Source: Oceaniglobus roseus
Lineage (GTDB): Bacteria; Pseudomonadota; Alphaproteobacteria; Rhodobacterales; Rhodobacteraceae
Length of the DNA stretch: 64,000 nt
Direction of reading: 5' to 3'
Assembly: GCF_002869745.1 (NCBI RefSeq)
Contig: NZ_PNOS01000007.1
Coordinates: 1-64,000 of the forward strand
Below the pieces are notes generated by a model. The model saw only the letters and a program-made list of their open reading frames with translations. It had not been told where the DNA came from and ran no database searches. Position numbers and translations under genes: made by a program. Positions 26,292 through 36,144 of this stretch are shown piece by piece (positions within the stretch are counted from its first letter, which is position 1; every line of letters starts with the position of its first letter).

Positions 26292-27302
26292 TTGGGCCTC
26301 ATCCCGCCGACCCCCCCGACCGTCGACGACGCCACGCCGGAACGCTTCGTCGAATTCCAGGACAACCGCCTGCTGATCGAACTCTGCGGTGAGTTCGACC
26401 GCAACATCGCCCAGATCGAACAGGCGCTCGACGTGCAGATCGCGCGGCGGGGCAACCAGCTGGCCCTGATGGGCGAGCCCGACGCGCAGGCGCGGGCGGG
26501 CGAGGTGCTCTGGGCGTTGTACCGGCGGCTGGAGTCGGGCCGCGGGATCGAACCCGGGGACATCGACGCCGAGATCCGGATGGGCCCGTCGCGGCAGGAC
26601 ACGGGCGTGCTGGACGGCGACCAGATGGAGCTGTTCCAGGGCGGCCCGGTCGAGGTCAAAACCCGCAAGAAGCTGGTGGAGCCCCGGACCGAGGCGCAGA
26701 AGGCCTACGTCCGGGCGCTGTTCGCGAACGAGCTGTGCTTCGGCATCGGCCCGGCGGGCACCGGCAAGACCTATCTCGCCGTGGCCGTCGGCGTGAACAT
26801 GTTCATCGAGGGGCATGTCGACCGGATCATCCTGTCCCGCCCCGCCGTCGAGGCGGGCGAGAAGCTCGGCTACCTGCCCGGAGACATGAAGGACAAGGTC
26901 GATCCCTACATGCAGCCGCTCTACGACGCGCTGAACGACTTCCTGCCGGGCAAGCAGGCGGCGAAGCTGATCGAGGAGAAGCGGATCGAGATCGCGCCGC
27001 TGGCCTTCATGCGGGGACGCACGCTGTCCAACGCCTTCGTGGTGCTGGACGAGGCGCAGAACGCCACGACCATGCAGATGAAGATGTTCCTGACCCGGCT
27101 CGGGCAGAACTCGCGCATGGTCATCACCGGCGACCGGACCCAGGTGGACCTGCCGCGCGGCGTCGGCAGCGGGTTGCAGGATGCCGAGCGGCTGCTGAAG
27201 GGGATCGACCGGATCTCGTTCAACTATTTCACGGCCCGCGACGTGGTCCGCCATCCGCTGGTGGCGAAGATCATCGAGGCCTACGAGGCGGACAGCGCCT
27301 GA
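26292..27302 (+). CDS. phoH: PhoH-like ATPase
   Basis: The protein is 336 residues from a TTG at 26292, chosen because GGGAG stands six bases before it and no ATG is well placed. The N-terminal part (20-110) is the KH-like region of PhoH/YbeZ, and the ATPase domain carries Walker A GPAGTGKT (153-160) and Walker B VVLDEAQN (about 255-262). PhoH-like proteins are cytoplasmic NTPases linked with the endoribonuclease YbeY in RNA metabolism. Here ybeY lies 1.1 kb downstream with an inverted tetR in between, so coupling to ybeY is weaker than in relatives. Confidence 0.93.
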   Translation: MGLIPPTPPTVDDATPERFVEFQDNRLLIELCGEFDRNIAQIEQALDVQIARRGNQLALMGEPDAQARAGEVLWALYRRLESGRGIEPGDIDAEIRMGPSRQDTGVLDGDQMELFQGGPVEVKTRKKLVEPRTEAQKAYVRALFANELCFGIGPAGTGKTYLAVAVGVNMFIEGHVDRIILSRPAVEAGEKLGYLPGDMKDKVDPYMQPLYDALNDFLPGKQAAKLIEEKRIEIAPLAFMRGRTLSNAFVVLDEAQNATTMQMKMFLTRLGQNSRMVITGDRTQVDLPRGVGSGLQDAERLLKGIDRISFNYFTARDVVRHPLVAKIIEAYEADSA

Positions 27303-27307
27303 GCGGC

Positions 27308-27341
27308 AAAAAAAGGGACCATCCCGGTGGGATGGCCCCTT
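27308..27341 (-). terminator. Rho-independent terminator facing left
   Basis: On the minus strand a stem with arms AAGGGGCCATCCC and GGGATGGTCCCTT (one mismatch) around ACC is followed by seven U residues. It can end leftward transcription from tetR, with a long untranslated tail, or from a small RNA starting in the gap. On the plus strand there is no U-run, so it would not end phoH transcripts well. Confidence 0.85.
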
Positions 27342-27475
27342 GGCTATCGAAAGGATTGCTGGAAATCGCCTTGTCGTCGCTGTGGCAGGAGACTGGGTCG
27401 CTCTGCCCCTGGCCGTCTGTGTCGTCTCTCAAATCATGTTCGGAATTCCGCGTGGCGCAGGATCCCCCCGTCAAT
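27308..27475 (-). ncRNA. Candidate small RNA in the phoH-tetR gap
   Basis: A perfect -35 hexamer TTGACA (27510-27505, minus strand) with a weak TTTCCT 17 bases on (27487-27482) would start a transcript near 27475. A strong terminator ends it at 27308, giving about 168 bases. The interior can form a GGCAGAG/CTCCTGCC hairpin. No protein frame with a ribosome binding site is present. This is a prediction only; the alternative is a long tetR 3' tail. Confidence 0.3.
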
Positions 27476-27680
27476 ATGTTAAGGAAACACTAACGTTACT
27501 GTGCTGTCAAAGTGCAGTTGCGGCGTTTTTCATTCCGGAAAAACCGTCGGCACCAAGCGGCCCGTCGAAGGCCCCGAGGTTCGCGCAGAGGGTGTGCGCA
27601 AACGCCGCAGGCACAACAAGAAAACAACTTCAGGTATATCGAAGTCCCCCTGAGCAACTGCGGAGATAGAGAATTTTCCG

Positions 27681-28319
27681 TCACGAAAGTCCGTCGCGCA
27701 GGGCCCAGGGGTGCCGTTGGGTCATCGTGGGGCGGTCTTCGTCCACGTAGCTGCGAATCAGGCGGTCCATCGCGGCGCGGGAGACGGCCCCGTGATCCGG
27801 GTGATAGCCGAGGCTCGCCACCATCTTCCAGTGTCCGTACATGAGCGAGACCATGAGAAACGAAAGCTCGCCCGCGGCGACGTGGTTCAGTTCGGGGTGC
27901 TGCACCCGGATCTCCGTCGCCACCACCTGGCCGAGCAGCCCGTACTGGGCGCGCAGGTGGCGGCGCACCGCCCCGGATCCGGCGGCCAGCGCGAACATGG
28001 CGTCGTAGACCTGGTCGTCGCGCGGCTTGGCCGGGTCGGCCACGATCCCGAAGTAGAAGTCGAGGAAGACCGTCAGCCGCTGGCCCGAGGGCACGGTGGC
28101 CACGCCCTTCACCAGCGCCGAGCGGTAGGTTTCGGCCAGAAGGTCGCAGAGCGCCAGCATCAGCGATTCGGCCTCGGGGAAGTGGTATCGTACAAGCTGC
28201 CGCGAGACACCCGCGCGCGCGGCGATCCGGTCGTAGGAAACTGCGGGCAGCCCCTCGGTCATCAGCGCGTCGAAGGCGCCCTGCAGGATCTGTTGCTTGC
28301 GTCTGTCGTCGGGTGACAT
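27681..28319 (-). CDS. TetR-family transcriptional regulator
   Basis: This 212-residue protein has a typical TetR N-terminus: RRKQQILQGAFDALMTEG, then the helix-turn-helix IAARAGVSRQLVRYHFPEAESLM (about 31-54). The C-terminal ligand-binding domain has helices rich in Ala/Leu. It is inserted backwards between phoH and ybeY, genes that are usually adjacent, so it probably arrived by a later rearrangement. Its ATG faces ybeY, leaving 87 bases for shared promoter DNA. The ligand and targets are unknown. Confidence 0.88.
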   Translation of the reverse strand: MSPDDRRKQQILQGAFDALMTEGLPAVSYDRIAARAGVSRQLVRYHFPEAESLMLALCDLLAETYRSALVKGVATVPSGQRLTVFLDFYFGIVADPAKPRDDQVYDAMFALAAGSGAVRRHLRAQYGLLGQVVATEIRVQHPELNHVAAGELSFLMVSLMYGHWKMVASLGYHPDHGAVSRAAMDRLIRSYVDEDRPTMTQRHPWALRDGLS

Positions 28320-28406
28320 TCCGTTTCTCCACGTTCAGCGTGGCTTGGCCGGGCGCTTCTGTCAAACCGTGCTTGACCGCGCCCCCGCACCGCCCCAAGA
28401 GACGCC

Positions 28407-28907
28407 ATGGCCGAGATCGACTGCGTCATCGAACATGCGCCCTGGGCAGAGGCCGGGCTGGAAGCGCTGGCCGAACGGGCCTGCGGCGCCGCGCTGGCGC
28501 ATCTCGGCATCGACGAGGCGGCCGCGATCGTGGTGCTGGGCTGCGACGATGGGCGCATCGCGGCGCTCAACGCCGACTTCCGCGGCAAGCCCGTGCCGAC
28601 CAACGTGCTGAGTTGGCCCGCCGAGGATCTGTCGCCGGAGGTTCCGGGCGCGGCGCCGCTTTCCCCCGAAGCCGATGCGACGGGGGCGCTGGAACTCGGC
28701 GACATCGCCATCGCTTACGAGACATGCAGGCGCGAGGCCGAGGCGGCGGCGCGGACGCTCGCCGATCATGCCACGCACCTGCTGGTCCACGGCACGCTGC
28801 ATCTCCTCGGCTACGACCATGTCGAGGATGCGGATGCCGAAAGGATGGAGGCGCTGGAGGTGGCGATCCTTCACAAGCTTGACATCGCCGACCCATATAG
28901 GGGATGA
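28407..28907 (+). CDS. ybeY: Endoribonuclease YbeY
   Basis: This 166-residue metalloprotein matures 16S rRNA and takes part in ribosome quality control. The zinc-binding motif HGTLHLLGYDH supplies His128, His132 and His138, and PTNVLSWP near 64-71 is a family landmark. The protein runs as the first of three rightward genes (ybeY, corC, lnt) of the usual cluster. Translation starts at an ATG without a strong Shine-Dalgarno sequence. Confidence 0.94.
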   Translation: MAEIDCVIEHAPWAEAGLEALAERACGAALAHLGIDEAAAIVVLGCDDGRIAALNADFRGKPVPTNVLSWPAEDLSPEVPGAAPLSPEADATGALELGDIAIAYETCRREAEAAARTLADHATHLLVHGTLHLLGYDHVEDADAERMEALEVAILHKLDIADPYRG

Positions 28908-28976
28908 CGCGCGATCCCTCGGGCGTTAGATTGCACTGCCGCCCCCGGGCGGCGCGGACACATGTGGAAAGGCGAG

Positions 28977-29915
28977 ATGGGCGACCCCGACGAAGGATCG
29001 AGACACGCGGCGCAGGGCGCGCGTACCGAAGACCACGATGAAGACGAACCTCCGCAGAACCGCGGCTTCTTCGGCCGCCTGTTCGGCGCGCTGACCCCGG
29101 CGGAGGAAGAGGAGGCGGCCGCGAACGGCGACGAAACGCCCCGACCGTCCCCCGCGCCGCAGTTCCTGGGCCTGTCGAACCTGCGCCGGATGCGGGTCTA
29201 CGACGTGGCGATTCCCACGGTCGAGATCGTGGCGGTGCCCAAGGACATCGGCAAGGACGACCTGGTGAAGGTGTTCCGCGAAAGCGGGCTGACCCGCCTG
29301 CCGGTCTATGCCGAAACGCTGGATCACCCGGTCGGCATGGTCCACCTCAAGGATTTCGCGCTGCTGCACGGCTTCAACGGCAGCGACACGCCGTTCGACC
29401 TCTCGGCGATGCTGCGGCCGCTGATCTATGCGCCGCCCTCCATGCCGATCGGCGTGCTGCTCCAGAAGATGCAGAACGACCGGATGCACATGGCGCTGGT
29501 GATCGACGAATACGGCGGGGTCGACGGGCTGGTGACGATCGAGGACCTGATCGAGCAGGTCATCGGCGAGATCGAGGACGAGCACGACATCGACGAGGGC
29601 CAGTTCTGGACCGAGGAGAAGCCGGGCGTCTATCTTGCGCAGGCGAAGGCGCCGCTGGACGAGTTCGAGGCCGAGATCGGCATGAAGCTGGTCGAGCCCG
29701 AGGACGAGGAGGAGATCGACACGCTGGGCGGGGTCGTCTTCGTGCTGACCGGCCGGGTGCCCGCGCGGGGCGAGGTGATCCCCCATCCCGCCGGCCCGCA
29801 GTTCGAGATCGTGGATGCCGACCCCCGGCGGATCAAGCGGATCCGCGTGCGCATGGCCGGGGCGGACCGCGCCGCCCCCGCCGTTGCGGCCCGCGGCCAG
29901 GTCTCGGGTGGCTGA
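28977..29915 (+). CDS. corC: CorC/HlyC-type CBS-domain protein
   Basis: From the ATG at 28977, preceded by GGAAAGGCGAG, the protein is 312 residues; an upstream ATG at 28962 is an alternative. After an acidic N-terminal stretch it has a CBS pair (about 60-190; RLPVYAETLDHPVGMVHLKD and MALVIDEYGGVDGLVTIEDLIEQ). A CorC/HlyC transporter-associated domain follows (about 205-290). CorC proteins are associated with magnesium/cobalt efflux, but the cytoplasmic form here lacks the membrane domain. The gene overlaps lnt by eight bases. Confidence 0.92.
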   Translation: MGDPDEGSRHAAQGARTEDHDEDEPPQNRGFFGRLFGALTPAEEEEAAANGDETPRPSPAPQFLGLSNLRRMRVYDVAIPTVEIVAVPKDIGKDDLVKVFRESGLTRLPVYAETLDHPVGMVHLKDFALLHGFNGSDTPFDLSAMLRPLIYAPPSMPIGVLLQKMQNDRMHMALVIDEYGGVDGLVTIEDLIEQVIGEIEDEHDIDEGQFWTEEKPGVYLAQAKAPLDEFEAEIGMKLVEPEDEEEIDTLGGVVFVLTGRVPARGEVIPHPAGPQFEIVDADPRRIKRIRVRMAGADRAAPAVAARGQVSGG

Positions 29916-31437
29916 CGTCTTCCTGCGCGAGCGTGCCTCGCCGCTGGCCCTCCTGACCCGCCGCCCGCGGCTGCTGGCCCTCGCCACGGGGGTGGCGGCG
30001 GGGCTCGGGCAGGTGCCGTTCTCGCTGGTGCCGCTGGCGCTGGCCGCGCTGGTGCTGGCCTTCCTGCAACTGGAGCGCGCCGGTTCGGCACGGCGGGCGG
30101 CAGCGCTGGGCTGGTGGATCGGCACCGGCTACTTCGCCACCACGCTCAACTGGATCGTCGAGCCGTTCCTTATCGACATCGCCCGCCACGGCTGGATGGC
30201 GCCCTTCGCGCTGGTCTTCTGCGCCACCGGCTTCGCGCTGTTCTGGGGCGCGGCCTTCGGGCTGGCCCATCGCCTCTCGCGGCCCGGCCTGCCGCGGGCG
30301 CTCGCCTTCGCCGTGGCGCTCGGCGGGGCCGAGATGCTGCGCTCCTACATCCTCACCGGCTTCCCCTGGGCGCTCGTCGGCTATGTCTGGAGCGAGGGGC
30401 CGGGGGCGCAGCTGGCGGCCTTCGTCGGCTCCTACGGCCTGACCGTCCTCACGCTGCTCGGGGCGGGGCTGGCGGGTGTCGCCCTGCGGCGCGGTCCGGT
30501 TCAGGGCGCGCTGGCCTTCGCCGCGCTCTGGCTGCTGCCGCTCGGCCTCGGCGCCCTGCGGCTCGCGCCCGAAGACGTGCCCGCCGATGCGCCGGTGATC
30601 CGCCTCGTCCAGCCCGACGCGCCGCAGGACGAGAAGTGGGATCCCGACCGCGCCTGGGTCTACTTCTCCCGCGCGCTCGACTTCACCGCCGCGCCCGGCG
30701 AGGCGGGGCCGCCCGCGCTGACCGTCTGGCCCGAGACCTCGGTCCCCTACCTCGTCACCCCGGGCCATCCGGCGCTGGTGGATCTCTCGCGCGCCGCGGA
30801 CGGGCGGCCGGTGGCTGTCGGCGCGCAGCGGCTGGAGGGCGACGACGTCTACAACAGCCTCCTGCTGCTCGGCGAAGAGGGTGCGATCGCGGACACCTAC
30901 GACAAGCCCCACCTCGTGCCGTTCGGGGAATACATGCCGCTCGCCGCGCTGGCCGGACGGTTCGGGCTCCGGGGCCTGGCCGAGGTCGGCGCCTTCGGCT
31001 TCGCCGCCGGGCCGGGGCCGCACCTGGTGGATCTCGGCCCCCTCGGCCAGGCGCTGCCGCTGATCTGCTACGAGGCGATCTTCCCCCAGGACCTGCGCGG
31101 CACGGAGCGGCCCGGCTGGCTGCTCCAGATCACCAACGACGCCTGGTTCGGCACCTTCTCGGGTCCGTTCCAGCACCTCGCCCAGGCGCGGATGCGGGCG
31201 ATCGAGCTGGGGCTGCCGCTCCTGCGCGCGGCCAACACCGGGATCACCGGCGTGGTCGATGCCCACGGCCGCCTCGGCGCGCAGCTCGGCCTCGGGCAGG
31301 CGGGGTTCCTCGACGTGCGCCTGCCCCGGGCGCTGCCGCCCACGCTTTATGCGCGCACCGGCGACACTCCCCTCGCGCTGCTGCTGATCGTCGCGCTTCT
31401 GGGCCTGGCATGGACGGCGCGGCGCAATACCGATTGA
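29908..31437 (+). CDS. lnt: Apolipoprotein N-acyltransferase
   Basis: The protein is 509 residues from a GTG at 29908 that overlaps the corC stop. Multiple N-terminal membrane helices (about 1-215) carry a nitrilase-fold domain. The catalytic residues are Glu276 in VWPETSVPY, Lys333 in [12 protein letters not shown] and Cys387 in LICYEAIFP, the same triad order as E. coli Lnt, and Cys387 carries the same number as there. It adds the third acyl chain to lipoproteins in the inner membrane. The stop is 91 bases before metK. Confidence 0.95.
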   Translation: MADVFLRERASPLALLTRRPRLLALATGVAAGLGQVPFSLVPLALAALVLAFLQLERAGSARRAAALGWWIGTGYFATTLNWIVEPFLIDIARHGWMAPFALVFCATGFALFWGAAFGLAHRLSRPGLPRALAFAVALGGAEMLRSYILTGFPWALVGYVWSEGPGAQLAAFVGSYGLTVLTLLGAGLAGVALRRGPVQGALAFAALWLLPLGLGALRLAPEDVPADAPVIRLVQPDAPQDEKWDPDRAWVYFSRALDFTAAPGEAGPPALTVWPETSVPYLVTPGHPALVDLSRAADGRPVAVGAQRLEGDDVYNSLLLLGEEGAIADTYDKPHLVPFGEYMPLAALAGRFGLRGLAEVGAFGFAAGPGPHLVDLGPLGQALPLICYEAIFPQDLRGTERPGWLLQITNDAWFGTFSGPFQHLAQARMRAIELGLPLLRAANTGITGVVDAHGRLGAQLGLGQAGFLDVRLPRALPPTLYARTGDTPLALLLIVALLGLAWTARRNTD

Positions 31438-31476
31438 TCTTGCGCGGCGCGCCCTGTACGCCCGCAATCCAAACCC

Positions 31477-31522
31477 TCCGCAACGGCTTCCTGGCGCGGA
31501 CGGGTCAATTTCCAATGGAGCA
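31477..31522 (+). promoter_or_regulatory. SAM/SAH riboswitch in the metK leader
   Basis: A hairpin of TCCGC (31477-31481) with GCGGA (31496-31500) encloses the conserved AACGGCTTCCTGG loop. Past it lies AATGGAGCA, where GGAGC (31517-31521) can pair with GCTTCC in the loop to form the pseudoknot. GGAG at 31517-31520 is also the ribosome binding site of metK, eight bases before its ATG, so ligand binding would hide it. Loop, pseudoknot and gene context match the SAM/SAH class known from Rhodobacterales. It should turn translation down when SAM is plentiful. Confidence 0.9.
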
Positions 31523-31528
31523 CGTCCC

Positions 31529-32710
<1,182 letters not shown>

Positions 32711-32791
32711 CCCGCAACCCGCCGCTGCCCTCCGGATCGGGGGACGGCGACGGCCCCACGGAAAACGCGGGGTTGGGGGGCCTTCCCCCCA

Positions 32792-32820
32792 TCTTTGCTT
32801 CTCAAATATCCTCGGGGGAA
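32792..32820 (+). repeat. Dispersed intergenic repeat, copy 2
   Basis: TCTTTGCTTCTCAAATATCC followed by TCGGGGGAA lies in the 204-base gap between metK and trmB, within very C/G-rich flanks. It matches copy 3 at 35377-35402 (reverse orientation) in 18 of its first 20 positions or so, by eye. Confidence 0.65.
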
Positions 32821-32914
32821 GGCGCGCAGCGCCGCGGGGGCAGACAGCCCCCGTCCGCGCCCTCCACCGGCACGCGGCTTGACCTTCGCGCGTCCCGCCG
32901 CCATCACGCCGCCC

Positions 32915-33640
32915 ATGACCGAGAAAAGACACCCCTCCGGCGCGCCCTGGCGCAACTTCTACGGCCGGTTCCGCGGCAAGACCCTGCGCGACAGCCAGAA
33001 GACCTATCTCGACGAGGACCTGGCGGCGCTCTCGCCCGGGCCCGTGGGCTGGGACGTGAACCCCGAGCGGCGGCCGCTCGATCCCGGCGCCGTACTCGGC
33101 GGCCGGCCGCTCTGGCTCGAGATCGGCTTCGGCGGGGGCGAGCACCTGGTGCACCTCGCGGAGCGGCATCCGGACAGGGGGATCATCGGCTGCGAGCCCT
33201 TCATCAACGGCGTGGCGATGCTGCTCGGCAAGATCCGCGAGTCGGGGGCCGGCAACATCGCGGTGCATCCCGGGGACGCGCGCGACCTGTTCGACGTGCT
33301 GCCCGACGCCAGCATCGGGCGCGCCTACCTGCTCTATCCCGATCCCTGGCCGAAGGCGCGCCACCATCGCCGCCGCTTCGTGACGCCCGAGCACCTGGCG
33401 CCGCTTGCCCGGGTGCTGGCGCCGGGCGCGCTGTTCCACGTGGCGACCGACATTCCCGACTACGTCCGCCAGACCCTGCAGCAGGTGCCGCGCCACGGCT
33501 TCGACTGGCTGGCCGAGGGGCCGGACGACTGGCGGACACCCTGGGAGGGGTGGCTTTCGACCCGCTACGAGCAGAAGGCGCTGCGCGAGGGGCGGATGCC
33601 GCATTACGTCGTGTTCCGCCGGCACGGCGGGGCGGGGTAG
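32915..33640 (+). CDS. trmB: tRNA (guanine-N7-)-methyltransferase
   Basis: This 241-residue methyltransferase makes m7G46 in tRNA with S-adenosylmethionine. LEIGFGGGEHL (about 69-79) is the SAM-binding loop, and YPDPWPKARHHRRR (near 146-159) with its Asp/His residues is the TrmB-specific catalytic and RNA-binding motif. An N-terminal basic extension is usual in this group. I chose the ATG at 32915, because a longer frame reads through an Arg/Pro-rich repeat region. It lies 204 bases downstream of metK. Confidence 0.94.
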   Translation: MTEKRHPSGAPWRNFYGRFRGKTLRDSQKTYLDEDLAALSPGPVGWDVNPERRPLDPGAVLGGRPLWLEIGFGGGEHLVHLAERHPDRGIIGCEPFINGVAMLLGKIRESGAGNIAVHPGDARDLFDVLPDASIGRAYLLYPDPWPKARHHRRRFVTPEHLAPLARVLAPGALFHVATDIPDYVRQTLQQVPRHGFDWLAEGPDDWRTPWEGWLSTRYEQKALREGRMPHYVVFRRHGGAG

Positions 33641-33776
33641 GGAATTCCATACCTTACGTCATGGCGGGCGGCTGTTAACGTGACGTTAATAGTTTTCGGG
33701 GATTTCGCCCCGCAGTGTCGAGAGTCCGAGTTGCATACCGACCCTGCATTCTGCTGCTGCAATTTCCAATCGCTCG

Positions 33777-33812
33777 CCGTCCCGTCGCGCTGACCGCGGC
33801 GGGACGGTTTTT
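33777..33812 (+). terminator. Rho-independent terminator after trmB
   Basis: Arms CCGTCCCG (33777-33784) and CGGGACGG (33800-33807) form a stem with a CGC/GCG-type inner continuation, followed by five U residues. It would end rightward transcription from trmB or from an unannotated transcript in the 274-base gap, and isolates aroA. Confidence 0.85.
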
Positions 33813-33914
33813 GCGCCCGCGACCGTCCCGAACCGGTCGTTTGCGCCTTGCGCCGGGGACGCCGCCGGCTAGTATCCGCGCGATTTTCCGACAGCGGCGA
33901 CAGGAGGTGCGGCG

Positions 33915-35495
33915 ATGTCCCGCCATGGCGAACCGATCCCGATGACAGGCCACCCCTCGGGGCCGCTTTCCGGCACGGCCGAGGTGCCGGGCGACAAGTC
34001 GATCTCGCACCGGAGCCTGATCCTCGGCGCCCTCGCGGTGGGCGAGACGCGGATCAGCGGGCTTCTCGAGGGGCAGGACGTGCTCGACACCGCGGCGGCG
34101 ATGCAGGCCTTCGGGGCGGAGGTGACGAGCCACGGCGGCGGGAGCTGGTCGGTGCAGGGGGTGGGAGTCGGCGGCTTCTCGGAACCTGCCGAGATCATCG
34201 ACTGCGGCAATTCCGGCACCGGGGTGCGGCTGATCATGGGGGCGATGGCGACGACGCCGATCACCGCGACCTTCACCGGCGACGCCTCGCTGAACGGCCG
34301 GCCCATGGGGCGCGTCACCGACCCGCTGGCGCTGTTCGGCGCGGCCGCCTACGGGCGGCGGGGCGGGCGGCTGCCGATGACCGTCGTCGGCGCGGCCGAG
34401 CCGGTGGCCGTGCGCTACGCGACGCCGGTGCCGTCCGCGCAGGTGAAATCCGCGGTGCTGCTCGCCGGCCTCAATGCCCGCGGCGACACGGTGGTGATCG
34501 AGCGCGAGGCGACGCGGGACCATTCCGAGCGGATGCTGGCGGGCTTCGGGGCAGAGGTCTCGGTCGAGGACACGTCCGAGGGGCGGGTCATCACCCTGGC
34601 CGGGCAGCCCGAACTGAAGCCGCAGAGGATCGCGGTGCCGCGGGATCCGTCCTCGGCCGCCTTTCCTGTCTGCGCGGCGCTGATCGTCGAGGGCTCGGAC
34701 GTGCTGGTGCCTGGGATCGGGCTTAACCCGACCCGCGCCGGGCTCTTCACCACGCTGCGCGAGATGGGCGCCGACCTGACCTACGAGAACCCGCGCGAGG
34801 AGGGAGGCGAGCCGGTGGCGGACCTGCGCGCCCGGTTCTCGCCCGACATGAAGGGCATCGCGGTGCCGCCGGAGCGGGCGGCGAGCATGATCGACGAATA
34901 CCCGATCCTCTCGGTCGTCGCCTGTTTCGCCGAGGGCGTGACCGACATGCAGGGGGTGAAGGAACTGCGCGTCAAGGAGAGCGACCGGATCGACGCCATG
35001 GCGCAGGGCCTGCGCGCCTGCGGTGCGGCGGTGGAGGAGGGCGAGGACTGGTGGCGCGTCACCGGGCTGGGGCCGAAGGGCCTGCCGGGGGGCGCCACCG
35101 TGGCCTCGCGGCTCGATCACCGGATCGCCATGTCCTTCCTGATCGCCGGGATGGCGGCGCAGCGTCCGGTGTCGGTGGACGACGTGGGGCCGATCACGCC
35201 CTCCTTCCCGATCTTCGAGGGGCTGATGGCCGGTCTCGGCGCGCGGCTGGAGCGTCGTTCCGGCTGGGGGGGCGGGGGGCTGCCGCCCCCCGCGCGGCCT
35301 TCGGCCTCCCCCCGCCGTCATCGGGTCCCGGCATCGCCCCGGGGGGAGGGGGCGGGACCGGGGGCCAGCCCCCGGACCCCCGGGATATTTGGGAAGCAAA
35401 GATGTGGGGAGCGGTGTGCCGGTCGGCAGGGGTCGGCCAGGAGGCGCTTCGGACCGGGTTCGGGCGCTCTTTTCAAGCGGTCGGGAGGGGGCTAG
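33915..35495 (+). CDS. aroA: 3-phosphoshikimate 1-carboxyvinyltransferase with an unusual C-terminal tail
   Basis: The enzyme (EPSP synthase) transfers enolpyruvyl from PEP to shikimate-3-phosphate. The family core of about 447 residues is complete: [43 protein letters not shown], and [13 protein letters not shown] with Lys and Asp near 355. The frame then runs another 79 or so residues, Gly/Pro/Arg/Ser-rich ([15 protein letters not shown] and onward), through a C/G-rich intergenic repeat to a TAG at 35493. The native stop near 35256 is absent. The tail looks like read-through DNA, perhaps by point loss of the stop or a frameshift near the end of the core. It ends 31 bases before cmk. Confidence 0.92.
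   Translation: MSRHGEPIPMTGHPSGPLSGTAEVPGDKSISHRSLILGALAVGETRISGLLEGQDVLDTAAAMQAFGAEVTSHGGGSWSVQGVGVGGFSEPAEIIDCGNSGTGVRLIMGAMATTPITATFTGDASLNGRPMGRVTDPLALFGAAAYGRRGGRLPMTVVGAAEPVAVRYATPVPSAQVKSAVLLAGLNARGDTVVIEREATRDHSERMLAGFGAEVSVEDTSEGRVITLAGQPELKPQRIAVPRDPSSAAFPVCAALIVEGSDVLVPGIGLNPTRAGLFTTLREMGADLTYENPREEGGEPVADLRARFSPDMKGIAVPPERAASMIDEYPILSVVACFAEGVTDMQGVKELRVKESDRIDAMAQGLRACGAAVEEGEDWWRVTGLGPKGLPGGATVASRLDHRIAMSFLIAGMAAQRPVSVDDVGPITPSFPIFEGLMAGLGARLERRSGWGGGGLPPPARPSASPRRHRVPASPRGEGAGPGASPRTPGIFGKQRCGERCAGRQGSARRRFGPGSGALFKRSGGG
35377..35402 (-). repeat. Dispersed intergenic repeat, copy 3, inside the aroA tail
   Basis: On the minus strand it reads TCTTTGCTTCCCAAATATCC then CGGGGG, almost identical to copy 2 at 32792-32820. 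It lies inside the frame of the extra aroA tail, which is why I regard that tail as translated intergenic DNA. Confidence 0.65.
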
Positions 35496-35526
35496 GGTGG
35501 ACGTCCTTTTGCGAGGCAGGACATTC

Positions 35527-36144
35527 ATGGCATTCACGGTAGCGATCGACGGCCCGGCGGCCAGCGGCAAGGGCACCATCGCGCGGGCGGTGGCGGCGCG
35601 GTTCGGCTTCGGCCATCTCGACACCGGGCTGCTCTACCGCGCGACGGGGCGGCGGATGCTGGACGGCGAGGATCCGCTGGAGGCGGCGCGCAACCTCCGG
35701 GCCGAGGACCTGCAGCGGTCCGATCTGCGGGGCGGCGACGTGGCCCAGGCGGCCAGCCGGGTGGCCGTCGATTCGGCCGTGCGGGCGGCGCTGCTGGACT
35801 TCCAGCGCGCCTTCGCGCGGCGCGGCGGCGGCGCGGTGCTGGACGGGCGGGACATCGGGACGGTGATCTGCCCGGATGCCGACGTGAAGCTGTTCATCAC
35901 CGCGAGCGACGAGGTGCGCGCCGCGCGCCGCCATGCCGAGCTGAGCGCCGCCGGGGAGGACGTTACACTGGCTGCCGTGCTGGCCGACCTGAAGCAGCGC
36001 GACACCCGCGACGCGGCCCGCGCCACGGCGCCGATGAAGCCCGCGGCCGACGCGGTCCTGATCGACACCTCGGCCATGGGGATCGAGGATGCGGTCGCGG
36101 CTGCGGTGGCCGAGGTGTCGCGCCGGCTGGAGACCGTGCGATGA
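35527..36144 (+). CDS. cmk: Cytidylate kinase
   Basis: This 205-residue P-loop kinase phosphorylates CMP and dCMP. The ATP loop is GPAASGKG (9-16). The substrate lid and NMP-binding landmarks are [14 protein letters not shown] (about 35-48) and [19 protein letters not shown] (about 105-123), followed by [17 protein letters not shown]. The length fits the shorter alphaproteobacterial form. The stop overlaps the start of the next gene by four bases (ATGA). Confidence 0.95.
   Translation: MAFTVAIDGPAASGKGTIARAVAARFGFGHLDTGLLYRATGRRMLDGEDPLEAARNLRAEDLQRSDLRGGDVAQAASRVAVDSAVRAALLDFQRAFARRGGGAVLDGRDIGTVICPDADVKLFITASDEVRAARRHAELSAAGEDVTLAAVLADLKQRDTRDAARATAPMKPAADAVLIDTSAMGIEDAVAAAVAEVSRRLETVR

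Noticed and set aside
27308-27475. 6S RNA
   Set aside because: The length fits, but I could not draw the long hairpin with a central open bubble, so it is left as an unnamed candidate small RNA.
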